Below, piece by piece: positions 8,206 through 17,317 of a DNA stretch of 43,897 bases. The stretch's first letter is position 1. Each line of letters begins with the position of its first letter. The notes under the pieces were generated by a model that saw only the letters and a list, made by a program, of their open reading frames with translations, ran no database searches and had not been told where the DNA came from. The stretch comes from Kutzneria sp. 744 (GTDB lineage Bacteria > Actinomycetota > Actinomycetes > Mycobacteriales > Pseudonocardiaceae), in the NCBI RefSeq assembly GCF_000568255.1, contig NZ_KK037166.1:1043184-1087080 (forward strand), written 5' to 3'. Position numbers and translations under genes: made by a program.

Positions 8206-8778
8206 ATGAACGTGATGGAGCTGTACGGGCGGGCCCAGGACGGGTTCGAGGCGGTGCTGGCCGGCGTCGGCGCCGACCAGTGGGAGACGCCGTCGACCTG
8301 CCCCGAGTGGTCGGTGCGGGACGTCGCCGGGCACGTGATCTGGGCGCAGCGGCAGCTGCGGGCGTGGGCGACCGGCGAGGAGTACGCCGAGTACGGGGGC
8401 GCCCCGGGTTCGGCGCATCCGGCCGCTGTGCTGGCCGAGGGTGAGCCGCTGTCGTTGTGGCGGGAGGCCCGCGCCGCGGCGTCGGCCACGCTGACCGAGG
8501 AAGCACTGGCCAAACCGGTGTCTCTGCCCGGTGTCGGCGAGATGCCGGTGGTGGGCGTGGTGACGCTGCTGCTCAGCGACACCATCACGCACACCTGGGA
8601 CATCGCCCACGCACTGGGCCAGCCGGTCACGCTGGACCCGGCCGCGGTGTCGGCGGCGTTCGAGTGGTCGCGGGCGAACGTGATGCGGCGGCCGGGTTTC
8701 TTCGGGCCGGAGCTGACGCCGCCCGACGACGCCGACGTGCAGACCCGGATGCTGGCGTTCCTCGGGCGGAAGGCCTAG
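8206..8778 (+). CDS. TIGR03086-type DinB-fold metal-binding protein (maleylpyruvate isomerase-like)
   Basis: A 190-residue four-helix DinB/MDMPI-type protein common in actinobacteria. The signature [18 protein letters not shown] is at residues 31-48 (His43) and the second metal-binding helix is [15 protein letters not shown], supplying His129 and His135. Some relatives are mycothiol-dependent enzymes, so a mycothiol-linked reaction is possible but not shown. AAAGGG stands upstream of ATG 8206. The stop shares CTAG with the stop of the convergent sigma-factor gene. Confidence 0.85.
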   Translation: MNVMELYGRAQDGFEAVLAGVGADQWETPSTCPEWSVRDVAGHVIWAQRQLRAWATGEEYAEYGGAPGSAHPAAVLAEGEPLSLWREARAAASATLTEEALAKPVSLPGVGEMPVVGVVTLLLSDTITHTWDIAHALGQPVTLDPAAVSAAFEWSRANVMRRPGFFGPELTPPDDADVQTRMLAFLGRKA

Positions 8779-9956
8779 TCGAGGTCACGCAGCCGGCCGG
8801 CGAGAAATCGCCGGTCGGCTGCGCTCGCGGCGAGCTCGTGGGCCCGCCGATACGCCTGTGCGGCCTCGTTTTTGCGGCCGAGCCGGCGCAGGAGATCCGC
8901 TCGGGCGGCATGCCACAGGTGGTAGCGGTCGAGGCCGGTGATCCGGTCGATCAACGCCAGCCCCTCATCGGGCGTCGTCGCCATGGCCACCGCCACGGCA
9001 TGGTTCAACGCCACGACCGGGGAGGGGGACACCATCAGCAGTTGGCCGTACAGGGCGGAAATCGCCGCCCAGTCCGTCTCGGGCCGGGTGTGCAGCGCGG
9101 CGATCGCAGCCTGCAACTGATACGGACCCGGCCGGCCCAGGGCCAGCGCCCGATCCAACACCCCGACGGCCTCGACGATCTCGACGCCGTCCCACCGGGA
9201 CCGATCCTGATCCTCAAGCAGCACAACGTCGCCGTCCGGGCCGAACCGCGCGGCGCTGCGGGAATCGTGCAGCAGCATCAACGCCACGAGCCCGAGCGCC
9301 TCCGGCTCGTCCGGCATCAGCGCCGCGATCAGCTTGCCGAGCCGGATCGCCTCCCGGCGCGGATCTTCCTCGGCCGTGGTGTAGCCCTGGGTGAAGATCA
9401 GGTACACCACCGCCAGCACCCCGGACAGCCGCTCGGGCAGCAGGTGATCGGCCGGCACCCGCAGGCTGATGCCGGCGTCGCGGATCTTGCGCTTGGCTCG
9501 CACGAGGCGTTGCGCCAGCGTCGACTCGCCGACCAGGAACATCTGCGCGATCTGGCCGGCCGTCAGCCCGGCCACGGCTTGCAGGGTGAGGGCGACCCGG
9601 GCGTCTTCGGCCAGCGCCGGGTGGCAGCACGTGAAGATCAGGCTCAGCCGCTCGTCCCCCACGGCAACCAGCCGCTCCGTGCCCATGTCCACCGCCTCGG
9701 GACGTTCTCCCAGCTGGGCGAGCTTTTCTCGGCCGACCCGGGCCCGCCGCAGCCGGTCGATCGCGCTGTTGCGGGCCGTGGTCAGCAGCCACGCCATCGG
9801 GTCGTCCGGCGCTGCCGAGCCCCAGGTCGTCAGCGCCGCCGCGCAGGCGTCCTGCAATGCGTCCTCGGCCAGCTCGAAGTCGCCGAGGACGCGGATCAGG
9901 GCCGCCAGCATGCGGGCCCGATGCTCGCGATAGACCCGGTGCAGCAGGTCGGTCAT
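8775..9956 (-). CDS. ECF RNA polymerase sigma factor with TPR-like C-terminal extension (ECF42 type)
   Basis: A 393-residue sigma factor. Region 2 is the N-terminal segment with [18 protein letters not shown] and [19 protein letters not shown]; region 4 includes [38 protein letters not shown] long C-terminal extension of about 200 residues carries [19 protein letters not shown], then helical repeats ([41 protein letters not shown]). This architecture and the preceding YCII/DGPF gene define ECF42-type systems, in which no classical anti-sigma factor is present. ATG 9956 overlaps the upstream stop by ATGA, so the pair is coupled. Confidence 0.92.
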   Translation of the reverse strand: MTDLLHRVYREHRARMLAALIRVLGDFELAEDALQDACAAALTTWGSAAPDDPMAWLLTTARNSAIDRLRRARVGREKLAQLGERPEAVDMGTERLVAVGDERLSLIFTCCHPALAEDARVALTLQAVAGLTAGQIAQMFLVGESTLAQRLVRAKRKIRDAGISLRVPADHLLPERLSGVLAVVYLIFTQGYTTAEEDPRREAIRLGKLIAALMPDEPEALGLVALMLLHDSRSAARFGPDGDVVLLEDQDRSRWDGVEIVEAVGVLDRALALGRPGPYQLQAAIAALHTRPETDWAAISALYGQLLMVSPSPVVALNHAVAVAMATTPDEGLALIDRITGLDRYHLWHAARADLLRRLGRKNEAAQAYRRAHELAASAADRRFLAGRLRDLD

Positions 9957-10321
9957 GCCGACGGACGGTGGTCGAGGCCGGCCACCGGGGCGACCGGTCG
10001 CACCTCGATCGAGCCCTGTTCCGCCATCGGGCACAGCGCTGCCAGCTCCAGCGCCTCGTCCAGGTCGCGGCAGTCGAACACGTACACGCCGCCCAGGTGC
10101 TCATGCGTCTCGGCGAAGGGCCCGTCGGTGATCAGGGTCTTGCCGTCGCGGACGCTGACCGTCGTCGCCGTGCTCTCGGGCTGCAACGGATGTCCGTAGA
10201 CGAACGCGCCGCGCCGGCGGCACTCCTCCGCGAACGCGTTCACCCTGGCCAGGGCCTCCTCGAAGCCCGGATCCCCGGGTTCGGGCCGGTCGCAGTCGTA
10301 GATCAGCAGCATGTACTGCAC
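9953..10321 (-). CDS. YCII-related DGPF-domain protein
   Basis: A 122-residue alpha/beta protein with the hallmark TDGPFAET motif and a following [18 protein letters not shown] helix. The start is GTG 10321, preceded by a very strong AAGGAGG. It is the standard partner of ECF42 sigma factors and probably takes part in the signal that governs the sigma factor, though the mechanism is not settled. It is translated immediately before the sigma gene with a four-base overlap. Confidence 0.92.
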   Translation of the reverse strand: MQYMLLIYDCDRPEPGDPGFEEALARVNAFAEECRRRGAFVYGHPLQPESTATTVSVRDGKTLITDGPFAETHEHLGGVYVFDCRDLDEALELAALCPMAEQGSIEVRPVAPVAGLDHRPSA

Positions 10322-10401
10322 GGGTCCTCCTTCGTCTCACTGATGACGAACGAGCCGACCGTATCTCGACCGCGCCGCGGAAATTCGGTGGCGACCTCCC
10401 A

Positions 10402-10423
10402 TTAGTACGCCATAGCGTACTAA
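10402..10423. promoter_or_regulatory. Perfect inverted-repeat operator abutting the esterase start
   Basis: Half-sites TTAGTACGC (10402-10410) and GCGTACTAA (10415-10423) are perfect inverted repeats around CATA, a TetR-type operator layout. The site ends two bases before ATG 10426, so no Shine-Dalgarno sequence fits between. Binding would block transcription start or ribosome entry on a leaderless mRNA. No TetR gene is adjacent. Confidence 0.65.
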
Positions 10424-10425
10424 CC

Positions 10426-11901
10426 ATGCCGAAGCTTCTCGTGCTCTCCCTCCTGGCCGGCCTGCTCACTCCCTGCCCGCCGGCCGCGGCGGTCACCACC
10501 ACCGACGGCCCGGTCCACGGCACCGTCACCTCGGACTACGCTTCCTACCAAGGGATTCCCTACGCCGCGCCGCCGGTCGGCCCGTTACGGTGGCGACCGC
10601 CGCAACCGGTCCAGCCGTGGACGCAGCCGCTGGACGCCACCGCCCCCGGCAACGCCTGCCCGCAGGCCCCCGGCGAGCCGCGCACGGACGAGGACTGCCT
10701 GTACCTCAACGTCACCGCGCCACGGGAGGCCCACCGGCTGCCGGTGATGGTGTGGCTGCACGGCGGCAGCTTCATCGCCGGCTCGGGGGCCGACACCGAC
10801 GCCCGCAGCTTCGCCGAGAAGGCGCACGTGATCGTCGTGACGATCAACTACCGGCTCGGGGTGCTGGGCTTCCTCGCCCATCCCGCCCTGGACGCCGAAG
10901 CCGGCGACCAGTCCGGCGACTACGGCATCCAGGACCAGCAGGCGGCGCTGAAGTGGGTCAAGGCCAACGCGGCCGCGTTCGGCGGCGATCCCGGCAACGT
11001 CACGCTGTTCGGGCAGTCGGCCGGCGGCGCCAGCGTCTGCATGAACCTGGTCTCGCCGGGTGCGGCCGGGCTGTTCCAGCGGGCCATCACCGAGAGCGGC
11101 GGCTGCGTCGCGCCGGAGCCGGACAAGACCATCGCCGAGCGCAACGGCGTCACCCTCGCCGCCCAGCTCGGCTGCACCGACCTGGTTTGCCTGCGTGGCA
11201 AGACACCCGCCGAGCTGTTGGCCGCCGCCGCGGCGATTCCGTACAGTCCGACCTACAGCTGGCATCCGGTCTGGGGCGGTTCCGTCATCCCGCTCAAACC
11301 GGCCACAGCCATCTATAGTGGACAGTTCAACCGGGTGCCGCTGCTGGTGAGCAGCAACCGTGACGAGGGCACGATCCTGATCGCCTCGCAGTACCCGAAC
11401 GGCATCACCGCGTCGCAGTACGAGCAGCTGCAGACCGAGATCTTCAAGGCCGACGCCCCTCAGGTCCTCGCCCACTACCCCGCCGGCGACAACCCCACGC
11501 TCACCTTCGCCCGCTCGACCACCGACTGGGTGTTCTCCTGCACCTCGTTGGCCACCGACCAGTTCACCTCCGGCCTCATGCCCACCTACGCCGACGAATT
11601 CGCCGACGAGAACGCCCCCGGCTGGCCCTCCCCGTTGTTCCCGCTCGGCGCCTACCACGGCTCCGAGTTGCAGTACCTGTTCGGCCATCTGCCGACCGCC
11701 GCGCAGCAGGCCCTGGCCGACCGCATGATCGGCTACTGGTCACACTTCGCCTGGACCGGCAATCCCAACGGCCCGGGATTGCCGGCCTGGCCCCGTTTCC
11801 AGCCGGGCGATCACGACGTGACGGCGTTCGCCCCGGGCCGGCCGCAGCAGGTCGACCTGGCGGCCGAGCACCAGTGCGCCTTCTGGGCCAGCCTGGTCTG
11901 A
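10426..11901 (+). CDS. Secreted type-B carboxylesterase/lipase
   Basis: A 491-residue alpha/beta hydrolase of the carboxylesterase type-B family, exported by a Sec signal peptide (residues 1-22, PAAAV cleavage region). Conserved blocks in order: YQGIPYAAPPVGPLRW, EDCLYLNV (residues 89-96), the oxyanion HGGSF, the nucleophile elbow GQSAGG with Ser198, SSNRDEGT with the acid Glu, and YHGSEL with the catalytic His. Residue 54 is a rare TTA leucine codon, which in streptomycetes ties translation to bldA. The start abuts a palindromic operator and there is no ribosome-binding site, suggesting a leaderless, repressor-controlled transcript. The stop is two bases from that of the convergent GH35 gene. 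Confidence 0.93.
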   Translation: MPKLLVLSLLAGLLTPCPPAAAVTTTDGPVHGTVTSDYASYQGIPYAAPPVGPLRWRPPQPVQPWTQPLDATAPGNACPQAPGEPRTDEDCLYLNVTAPREAHRLPVMVWLHGGSFIAGSGADTDARSFAEKAHVIVVTINYRLGVLGFLAHPALDAEAGDQSGDYGIQDQQAALKWVKANAAAFGGDPGNVTLFGQSAGGASVCMNLVSPGAAGLFQRAITESGGCVAPEPDKTIAERNGVTLAAQLGCTDLVCLRGKTPAELLAAAAAIPYSPTYSWHPVWGGSVIPLKPATAIYSGQFNRVPLLVSSNRDEGTILIASQYPNGITASQYEQLQTEIFKADAPQVLAHYPAGDNPTLTFARSTTDWVFSCTSLATDQFTSGLMPTYADEFADENAPGWPSPLFPLGAYHGSELQYLFGHLPTAAQQALADRMIGYWSHFAWTGNPNGPGLPAWPRFQPGDHDVTAFAPGRPQQVDLAAEHQCAFWASLV

Positions 11902-11903
11902 CC

Positions 11904-14900
11904 TCAGCCGCAGGTCAGCGTGGGCACGGCCCAGTCGGCGTGGTCGAGGCCGTTGCCGTCGCCGCCGTCGCCGACCTCCAGATCGAGCACCTGCCCGCCG
12001 GTGACCGGGACGTCGATGGTGGCGGCGGCCTGGTTGCCGTGCATGACCGGCGTGGTCGCCAATGTCGTGCCGTCCATGCGCACGGCGAAGGTGACCGTGC
12101 CGGAGCTGCCGGCCTCGGCGTCGACGCCGACGGAAGCCGTGAAGCGACTGCACTTCCCGGCCAGATAGAACTGCACGTCACTGGCGGCGTTGGTGCCCAG
12201 GCCCTTCGGGTACTGGACCCCGGCGATGGTGATCGGCTTGCCGTCGCCGGGGTCGGCCTCGCCGTTACTGGTGTCCCGTTCCACCGGGCCCCAGCCGTTG
12301 GTGGCGGCCAGGAACGGCAGGCTGCTCACCGCGACCTGCCCGCTGGGCGGCGGGGCCGGCACGGTGCCGACGATTCGCTCGTCGGTCACGGTCTCGCGGC
12401 CGGCCTTGGCCGTCACCTTCAACGCTGCCGGGGCTGCGACCCCGACGGTCACCGGCCACGAGAACGTGTTCCCGTTACGAGTGACCGGTCCGACGGTCCA
12501 GCCGGCGGGCGCGGTCAACGACGCCGACACGTTGTGTTCCCGGGTCTGGACGGTCGCGGTGGCGGTGAACTGCTGTCCACCGGCGGCGGTGTTGGGGGCC
12601 TGCAGGGTCACCGAACTGCGGGGCGCCGGCGGCACGGCGTACTTCCCAGGGTCGTAGCCCGGCGAGTAGTTCTGCCGCACGGTCAGCGGCGAGGCGTGGC
12701 TGCCGTAGTTGGTCAGCGACACCTGGCCGAGGCCACCGGTGCTGCCGTCGAGGTTCCACACCGCGATGGCGATCGTGTTGTCCCCGTTGGGGTTGAGCAC
12801 ACCGTTGGGGATGGGGAAGCTGTGCTGCGGCCCGAGGTAGTTGACGTACTGCCCCATCTGCCAGCCGTTGACGAAGATCAGCGCCCGGTACTGCCGCGAC
12901 GGGTCGTCGGCGATCGTGATACCGACGGAGGTGTCCTGCCCGCGCGGGAGATCGAGGCAGACATTGGTGCGGTACCAGGAAACTCCGGGCGTGGTGTCCT
13001 TGGCCGGCAGCGTGGTGGTCGGCCAGGACCGGTCCGGGTAGCCGGCCAGCGACACGCCGGTGCGTTCTCCGTAGAGGCCGCCGGTGTTCAGCGGGCCGCG
13101 GGTCTGGTCCAGGCCGTTCGCGCCCTGGAGCCGCCAGGTGACGGAGGTCAGCGGCGAGCCGGTGATCCGGGCGCCGATGAGGCCGCGGGCGGCCTTGTTC
13201 CCGTTGGAGCTGCCGTAGTCCTCGTCGTGGCCCATGTTGACCGTCAGCACGGACAGCTCGTTGTCGCCCTTGCGCAGCGCGTTCGCCGGGAAGGCGAAGG
13301 TGTGCTGGGTGGTGGTGGAACTGCCGAGGAAGGTTCCGTTGAGCCACACCGAGGTCGCGCCGGCCGAGCCGCCGCTCTGCGACGACAGGGTGATGCCGGT
13401 CTGGGTGCCGTCGCCGGCGAACTTGCCGCGATACCAGGTGTTTCCGGTGTGGAAGCCGTAGTCGTCGGCGAACAGCACGGGCAGCGTGCCGGCGACCGTG
13501 GTGCTGTTGCTGGTCATCTTGTCGGCGACGGGCCACCGCGAGTCGTCGAAGCCGGGCTGGCTCTCCGGCGACTCCTGCTGGTGCTTCCAGTTCGTCAACG
13601 CCGGCAGGGTGACCGGTTTCGCCACCGGGAGCGTGCCGGTGCGGCTGCCGCTGCTGGTGGTCCGGGTCCGCACGTCGCGGCCGTTCCACGTGATCTTGTC
13701 GGCGGCGGCGAAGACCTCCACCGAACCGTCGGTGTCGGTGTCGCCGGTCAGGGCCAGGGTGTGGCCCGCGGTGGCGGCGGTGCGGAGCAGGTGCGTGCCG
13801 CGGACCAGCACCGGGCCGGCGGCGGTGTCCTGTCGCCAGAACGTCTCAGCGGTCGCCTTGTCCCCCACCAGAAGCAGGAGCGGCCTGGCACCCGGCTCGC
13901 TGACCAAAACCCGTGTCAGTCCGTTGTGGACGTAGTTGAGCCGGAGGTCGCCCCTGGCGGCGTCCCAGGTGCTGGTCGCCGAGCCGCCGAGCACGGTCAC
14001 GGTGGGCTGCTGGGCATAACGCAGCACTGTTTCGCCCGGCTGGCCGGAATCCCCGTACAGCACGGCGATGTCCCGGTTGCCGATGGTCGCGTTGGTCATG
14101 ATCTCGGACGTCGAGTACTGCATCCGGGACTGCCCGAGGTCGTAGCCGGCGACCAGGATCTTCGACTGGCGGCCGTTCAGCGTGATGCCGGTGTCCGGCT
14201 GCTGCGGGACCGACGGGTAGTAGTCCTTGGTGGCCGCCGACAACAGGTCGACGGCGTCCACCACCACGAAGGCCCCGGAGGCCGCCGGGTTGCGCTGCCC
14301 CGTGACGACGATCTTCAGCGTGTGCGGGCCGTCGGCCAGCCCCCGGACCTCGTAGCCGGTCAGCTGGTTCTGCTTGGTCGCCGCGTACAGGTCGACGGTG
14401 CTGACCTTGGCGCCGTCCAGGTATACGTCGGCGATGCCGTGGTTGCCGTCCTTGGAGGTGATCCAGCGGATCCCACCGCCGGTGAAGGGAATGCTCATGC
14501 TGTCGCCGGCCGTGTTGGAGAACGACTCGGTGTGCAGGTAGTCGCCGCCGGTGTAGTTCTGCTCCGGCCCCACGTGGCTCCACGTGCCGGCGTAGGTCGC
14601 GGCCGGATCGTCATATGTGTAGCCGGAATGCGCGGCCAGGTCCAGGGCGACGTGCGTGGTGTCGGTGGCCGCCGACGTGGAATCGCTGTGCCGCAAGGTG
14701 TGGAACTGGGTGTGCGTGTCGGGGTTGATGCGGGCGGTGTCGCTCAACGTCGCCGAGGTGAGCGGGGCGGAGCCGAGGCCGTCGGTCTTGGTCAGCGGCG
14801 CCACCGACTGCGTGAACTCGCCGATCAGCTTGTCCTCGTAGTACTTCGGGTCCAGCTGCCGGCTCTCGGTGATCGCCGCGCCGTAGTCGTAGGAGGTGTA

Positions 14901-15911
14901 GTTCTGCGGGATCGCGCTCCAGCCCCACGACGTGCCGCCGTAGAGCATGTAGAAGCTCTGCGCGGTGGCCCCGGCGGCGATGTTCTGCTTGTAGAACACG
15001 TTCGCGAACTGGTCGTTGATCAGCTGCCCGCACTTGGCGTAGCCCGGACCGCCCCACGGGTCGAAGGCCCCGCCCTGGAACTCCGGCGTGTACAACGGCT
15101 TCCCGGCAGGGTGGTCGTAGCTGATGTCGGGGACGCCGTTCCAGGCGGTCGGGTTCGAGCAGTCGAAGCCCTGCGGGTAGGAGTCGGGGCCGTCCACGTC
15201 CAGCGCCGCCGCGCCGGCGTTGAAGGTGCCGTTGTTGTTGCCGGTCAACGGAACCTTGATGCCGTCGGCGCGGGCCTTGTCCTCAAGGTGCTTCATGTAG
15301 GCGCGCCCGGCGTCGTTGCCGTTGTAGTACTCGTTCTCCACCTGGTAGGCGATGACGCTGCCGCCGCCGTCGGTGAGCTGGTGGCGCTTGAGGATGCCGT
15401 CGATCTGCGACTGCCACTCGTCGGAGTAGGCCAGATAGGTCGGATCGGCGGAGCGGGTGTGCCCGGGCGTGGTCGACAGCCAGGTCGGGAAGCCGCCGCC
15501 GTCGACCTCGGCGTTGATGTACGGCCCGGGCCGGGCGATCACGTACAGGCCGGCCCGCTCGGCCATGTCCAGGACCTTGTCGATGTCCCGCACGCCGCTG
15601 TAGTCGTAGACGCCCTGCGCCGAGGACTGGTAGCCCCAGTCGAAGTACAGCGAGGTGGCGTTGAAGCCGGCCGCCTTCATCTTCTGGAAGACGTCCAGCC
15701 ACAGGTCGGGGCTGGGCAGCCGGTAGTAGTGGAACTCCCCCGACCACAGGTAGGTCCGCTGGCCGTCGATCAGGAACGAGTAACCGTCGTAGCCGATCGT
15801 GTGGCTCGCCTTGGCCTGGGGCGGCGGCGCGGCCGTCGCGGCCGGCGTCACCCCGGTCAGGGCCAGGGCGACACAGCCGAGAAGGGCCAGCAGCGATCGG
15901 GGTAAGCGCAT
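11904..15911 (-). CDS. Large secreted GH35 beta-galactosidase with C-terminal NPCBM module
   Basis: A 1335-residue secreted glycosidase that removes terminal beta-galactose from plant or microbial polysaccharide. A signal peptide (residues 1-28, ATAA) precedes the GH35 TIM barrel: YLWSGEFHYYRLP near 55-67, the acid/base Glu194 in AYQVENEYYN, and the nucleophile Glu277 in LYTPEFQGGAFDPWGG. Beta-sandwich domains follow, including a jelly roll around WYRTNVCLDLPRGQD, then a NEW3-like domain (SVTLQAPNTAAGGQQFTA) and a C-terminal NPCBM galactose-binding module (residues about 1190-1335). AGGAGG precedes ATG 15911. The equally long plus-strand open frame is a GC artefact. Confidence 0.95.
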   Translation of the reverse strand: MRLPRSLLALLGCVALALTGVTPAATAAPPPQAKASHTIGYDGYSFLIDGQRTYLWSGEFHYYRLPSPDLWLDVFQKMKAAGFNATSLYFDWGYQSSAQGVYDYSGVRDIDKVLDMAERAGLYVIARPGPYINAEVDGGGFPTWLSTTPGHTRSADPTYLAYSDEWQSQIDGILKRHQLTDGGGSVIAYQVENEYYNGNDAGRAYMKHLEDKARADGIKVPLTGNNNGTFNAGAAALDVDGPDSYPQGFDCSNPTAWNGVPDISYDHPAGKPLYTPEFQGGAFDPWGGPGYAKCGQLINDQFANVFYKQNIAAGATAQSFYMLYGGTSWGWSAIPQNYTSYDYGAAITESRQLDPKYYEDKLIGEFTQSVAPLTKTDGLGSAPLTSATLSDTARINPDTHTQFHTLRHSDSTSAATDTTHVALDLAAHSGYTYDDPAATYAGTWSHVGPEQNYTGGDYLHTESFSNTAGDSMSIPFTGGGIRWITSKDGNHGIADVYLDGAKVSTVDLYAATKQNQLTGYEVRGLADGPHTLKIVVTGQRNPAASGAFVVVDAVDLLSAATKDYYPSVPQQPDTGITLNGRQSKILVAGYDLGQSRMQYSTSEIMTNATIGNRDIAVLYGDSGQPGETVLRYAQQPTVTVLGGSATSTWDAARGDLRLNYVHNGLTRVLVSEPGARPLLLLVGDKATAETFWRQDTAAGPVLVRGTHLLRTAATAGHTLALTGDTDTDGSVEVFAAADKITWNGRDVRTRTTSSGSRTGTLPVAKPVTLPALTNWKHQQESPESQPGFDDSRWPVADKMTSNSTTVAGTLPVLFADDYGFHTGNTWYRGKFAGDGTQTGITLSSQSGGSAGATSVWLNGTFLGSSTTTQHTFAFPANALRKGDNELSVLTVNMGHDEDYGSSNGNKAARGLIGARITGSPLTSVTWRLQGANGLDQTRGPLNTGGLYGERTGVSLAGYPDRSWPTTTLPAKDTTPGVSWYRTNVCLDLPRGQDTSVGITIADDPSRQYRALIFVNGWQMGQYVNYLGPQHSFPIPNGVLNPNGDNTIAIAVWNLDGSTGGLGQVSLTNYGSHASPLTVRQNYSPGYDPGKYAVPPAPRSSVTLQAPNTAAGGQQFTATATVQTREHNVSASLTAPAGWTVGPVTRNGNTFSWPVTVGVAAPAALKVTAKAGRETVTDERIVGTVPAPPPSGQVAVSSLPFLAATNGWGPVERDTSNGEADPGDGKPITIAGVQYPKGLGTNAASDVQFYLAGKCSRFTASVGVDAEAGSSGTVTFAVRMDGTTLATTPVMHGNQAAATIDVPVTGGQVLDLEVGDGGDGNGLDHADWAVPTLTCG

Positions 15912-15944
15912 GTTTCTGCCTCCTGGGAGTGCCACCTGCCCAGA

Positions 15945-15973
15945 AAGCTAAGGAACCGATCAGAGTCCGTCAA
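15945..15973 (-). promoter_or_regulatory. Candidate promoter of the GH35 gene
   Basis: On the minus strand, TTGACG (15968-15973) and TAGCTT (15945-15950) are separated by 17 bases, a good housekeeping sigma-factor fit, about 34 bases upstream of the GH35 start. An AT-rich stretch lies just upstream. Confidence 0.5.
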
Positions 15974-16060
15974 GATTCAACATTTTCACGCTCATGAACA
16001 CCGCAAGCACTCCGCCCGTCGAACGACGAGGGCGGGCAGCGCCGCGGACGAGGTGCCAGA

Positions 16061-17296
16061 TCAGCCGATATTCCTTGCCACGTAAGGACTCCGGAACACA
16101 CCGTCCGGGTCCAGCCGCTGTCGAAGATCACGGAACGCCGGCAGCATCGGCCACGACTCGGCCGAAGGGCTGATGTGGAAAAGCTTGCCCCAGTGCGTCC
16201 GAACGCCGAAGGGGGCCAGCCGCTCCTCGATCACGGGCAGCAACGCCTCGACTTCGGACTGCCGTTGGTGCCACGTGAAATGCAGCGCGACGCGGTCACC
16301 GCCCTGGGCCGGGCTCAGCCAGTGGTCGTCGGCGGCGATCGCCCGGATCTCGGAGCACAGGACCAGCGGCGCGATGCGGTCGCCCAGCCCTCGCAGGGCC
16401 TCGAAGGCCGCGGTGGCGTGCTGGTACGGCACGAAGTACTCGGACTGGAGTTCGTTGCCGGCGCTCGGGGTGAAGCCCAGCTTGAAGTGCGGCAGGCGTT
16501 CGTGCCACGGGCCGGGCAAACCCAGCTGCTCGGTGCAGTTGTCGGCCGGCAGGCCGGCCGCGTGCGCGGGATGCCTCGGACCGTCGGCCGGCCGCGCGCC
16601 GAACAGCTCCGTGCGCCCCGGACCGACGCTCTTCAGCCACGCCAGGTCGACGGAGTCGTTGGCCCAGTTGGTGAACATGCTGACGCTGTACGCCGAATCC
16701 TCGATCTCGTCGAAACGATCGAACAACGCGTCCCACGGCAGCGCGTCGAACACGTTCTGCCGCACCTCGAAAGCCGGCACCAGATCGAGCGTCATGCGCG
16801 TGACGACACCGAGCGCGCCGACGTTCACCACGACGCCATCGAAGTCTTTGTCCCCCTTGGCGAAGCTGAGCAGCTCACCATCGGCCGTGACCAGGTCCAG
16901 CGCGGACACTGCCGAGGCCAGGCCCTGGTTGCGGCGGCCGGATCCGTGCGTGCCGGTCGCGACGCTGCCGGCGATCGTGCAGTGCGGCAGCGAAGCGAGG
17001 TTGGGCAGCGCGAATCCCTGGGCGTGCAACACAGGGGCGAGTTCGCCGTAGCGGGTCGCGCCGCTCACGGTGACCTTCGCCGCCGCAGCATCGATCTCGA
17101 TCGGCGACTCCACGCCGCTGATGTCGATCTGCACGCCACCGTCGAAGTCGGCGATGTCGTTGAAGCAGTGCCGGGTGCCCAGCGCCTTGATCCGTGGCGC
17201 GGCCGCCACCATCTCGCGTACCTCGTCCACGGTGCCCGGGCGGAGGATCTTCTCCGCCGCGTAGGCGAGATTGCCGGCCCAGTTCAGCTCATCCAC
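16061..17296 (-). CDS. FAD-dependent alditol oxidase (AldO/xylitol oxidase family)
   Basis: A 411-residue VAO-type flavoprotein predicted to oxidise polyols such as xylitol or sorbitol at C1 with release of H2O2. His43 in GTRHCFN matches the covalent FAD-attachment His of Streptomyces AldO. SLPHCTIAGSVATGTHGSG (residues about 103-121) is the FAD-binding core, and the C-terminal NCTEQLGLPGPWHERLPHF and HWGKLF segments closely follow AldO. The start is GTG 17296 without a ribosome-binding site, so it may be leaderless. The gene is read in the same direction as the GH35 gene but 150 bases upstream, with its own promoter likely. Confidence 0.9.
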   Translation of the reverse strand: MDELNWAGNLAYAAEKILRPGTVDEVREMVAAAPRIKALGTRHCFNDIADFDGGVQIDISGVESPIEIDAAAAKVTVSGATRYGELAPVLHAQGFALPNLASLPHCTIAGSVATGTHGSGRRNQGLASAVSALDLVTADGELLSFAKGDKDFDGVVVNVGALGVVTRMTLDLVPAFEVRQNVFDALPWDALFDRFDEIEDSAYSVSMFTNWANDSVDLAWLKSVGPGRTELFGARPADGPRHPAHAAGLPADNCTEQLGLPGPWHERLPHFKLGFTPSAGNELQSEYFVPYQHATAAFEALRGLGDRIAPLVLCSEIRAIAADDHWLSPAQGGDRVALHFTWHQRQSEVEALLPVIEERLAPFGVRTHWGKLFHISPSAESWPMLPAFRDLRQRLDPDGVFRSPYVARNIG

Positions 17297-17317
17297 GCCG
17301 TGACGCTAACACCCGCG

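Noticed and set aside
11874-15905. 1343-codon plus-strand open frame opposite the GH35 gene
   Set aside because: It mirrors the GH35 gene in length and frame, has Val/Gly/Arg-rich low-complexity sequence, and no family features. It is an antisense shadow of high third-position GC.
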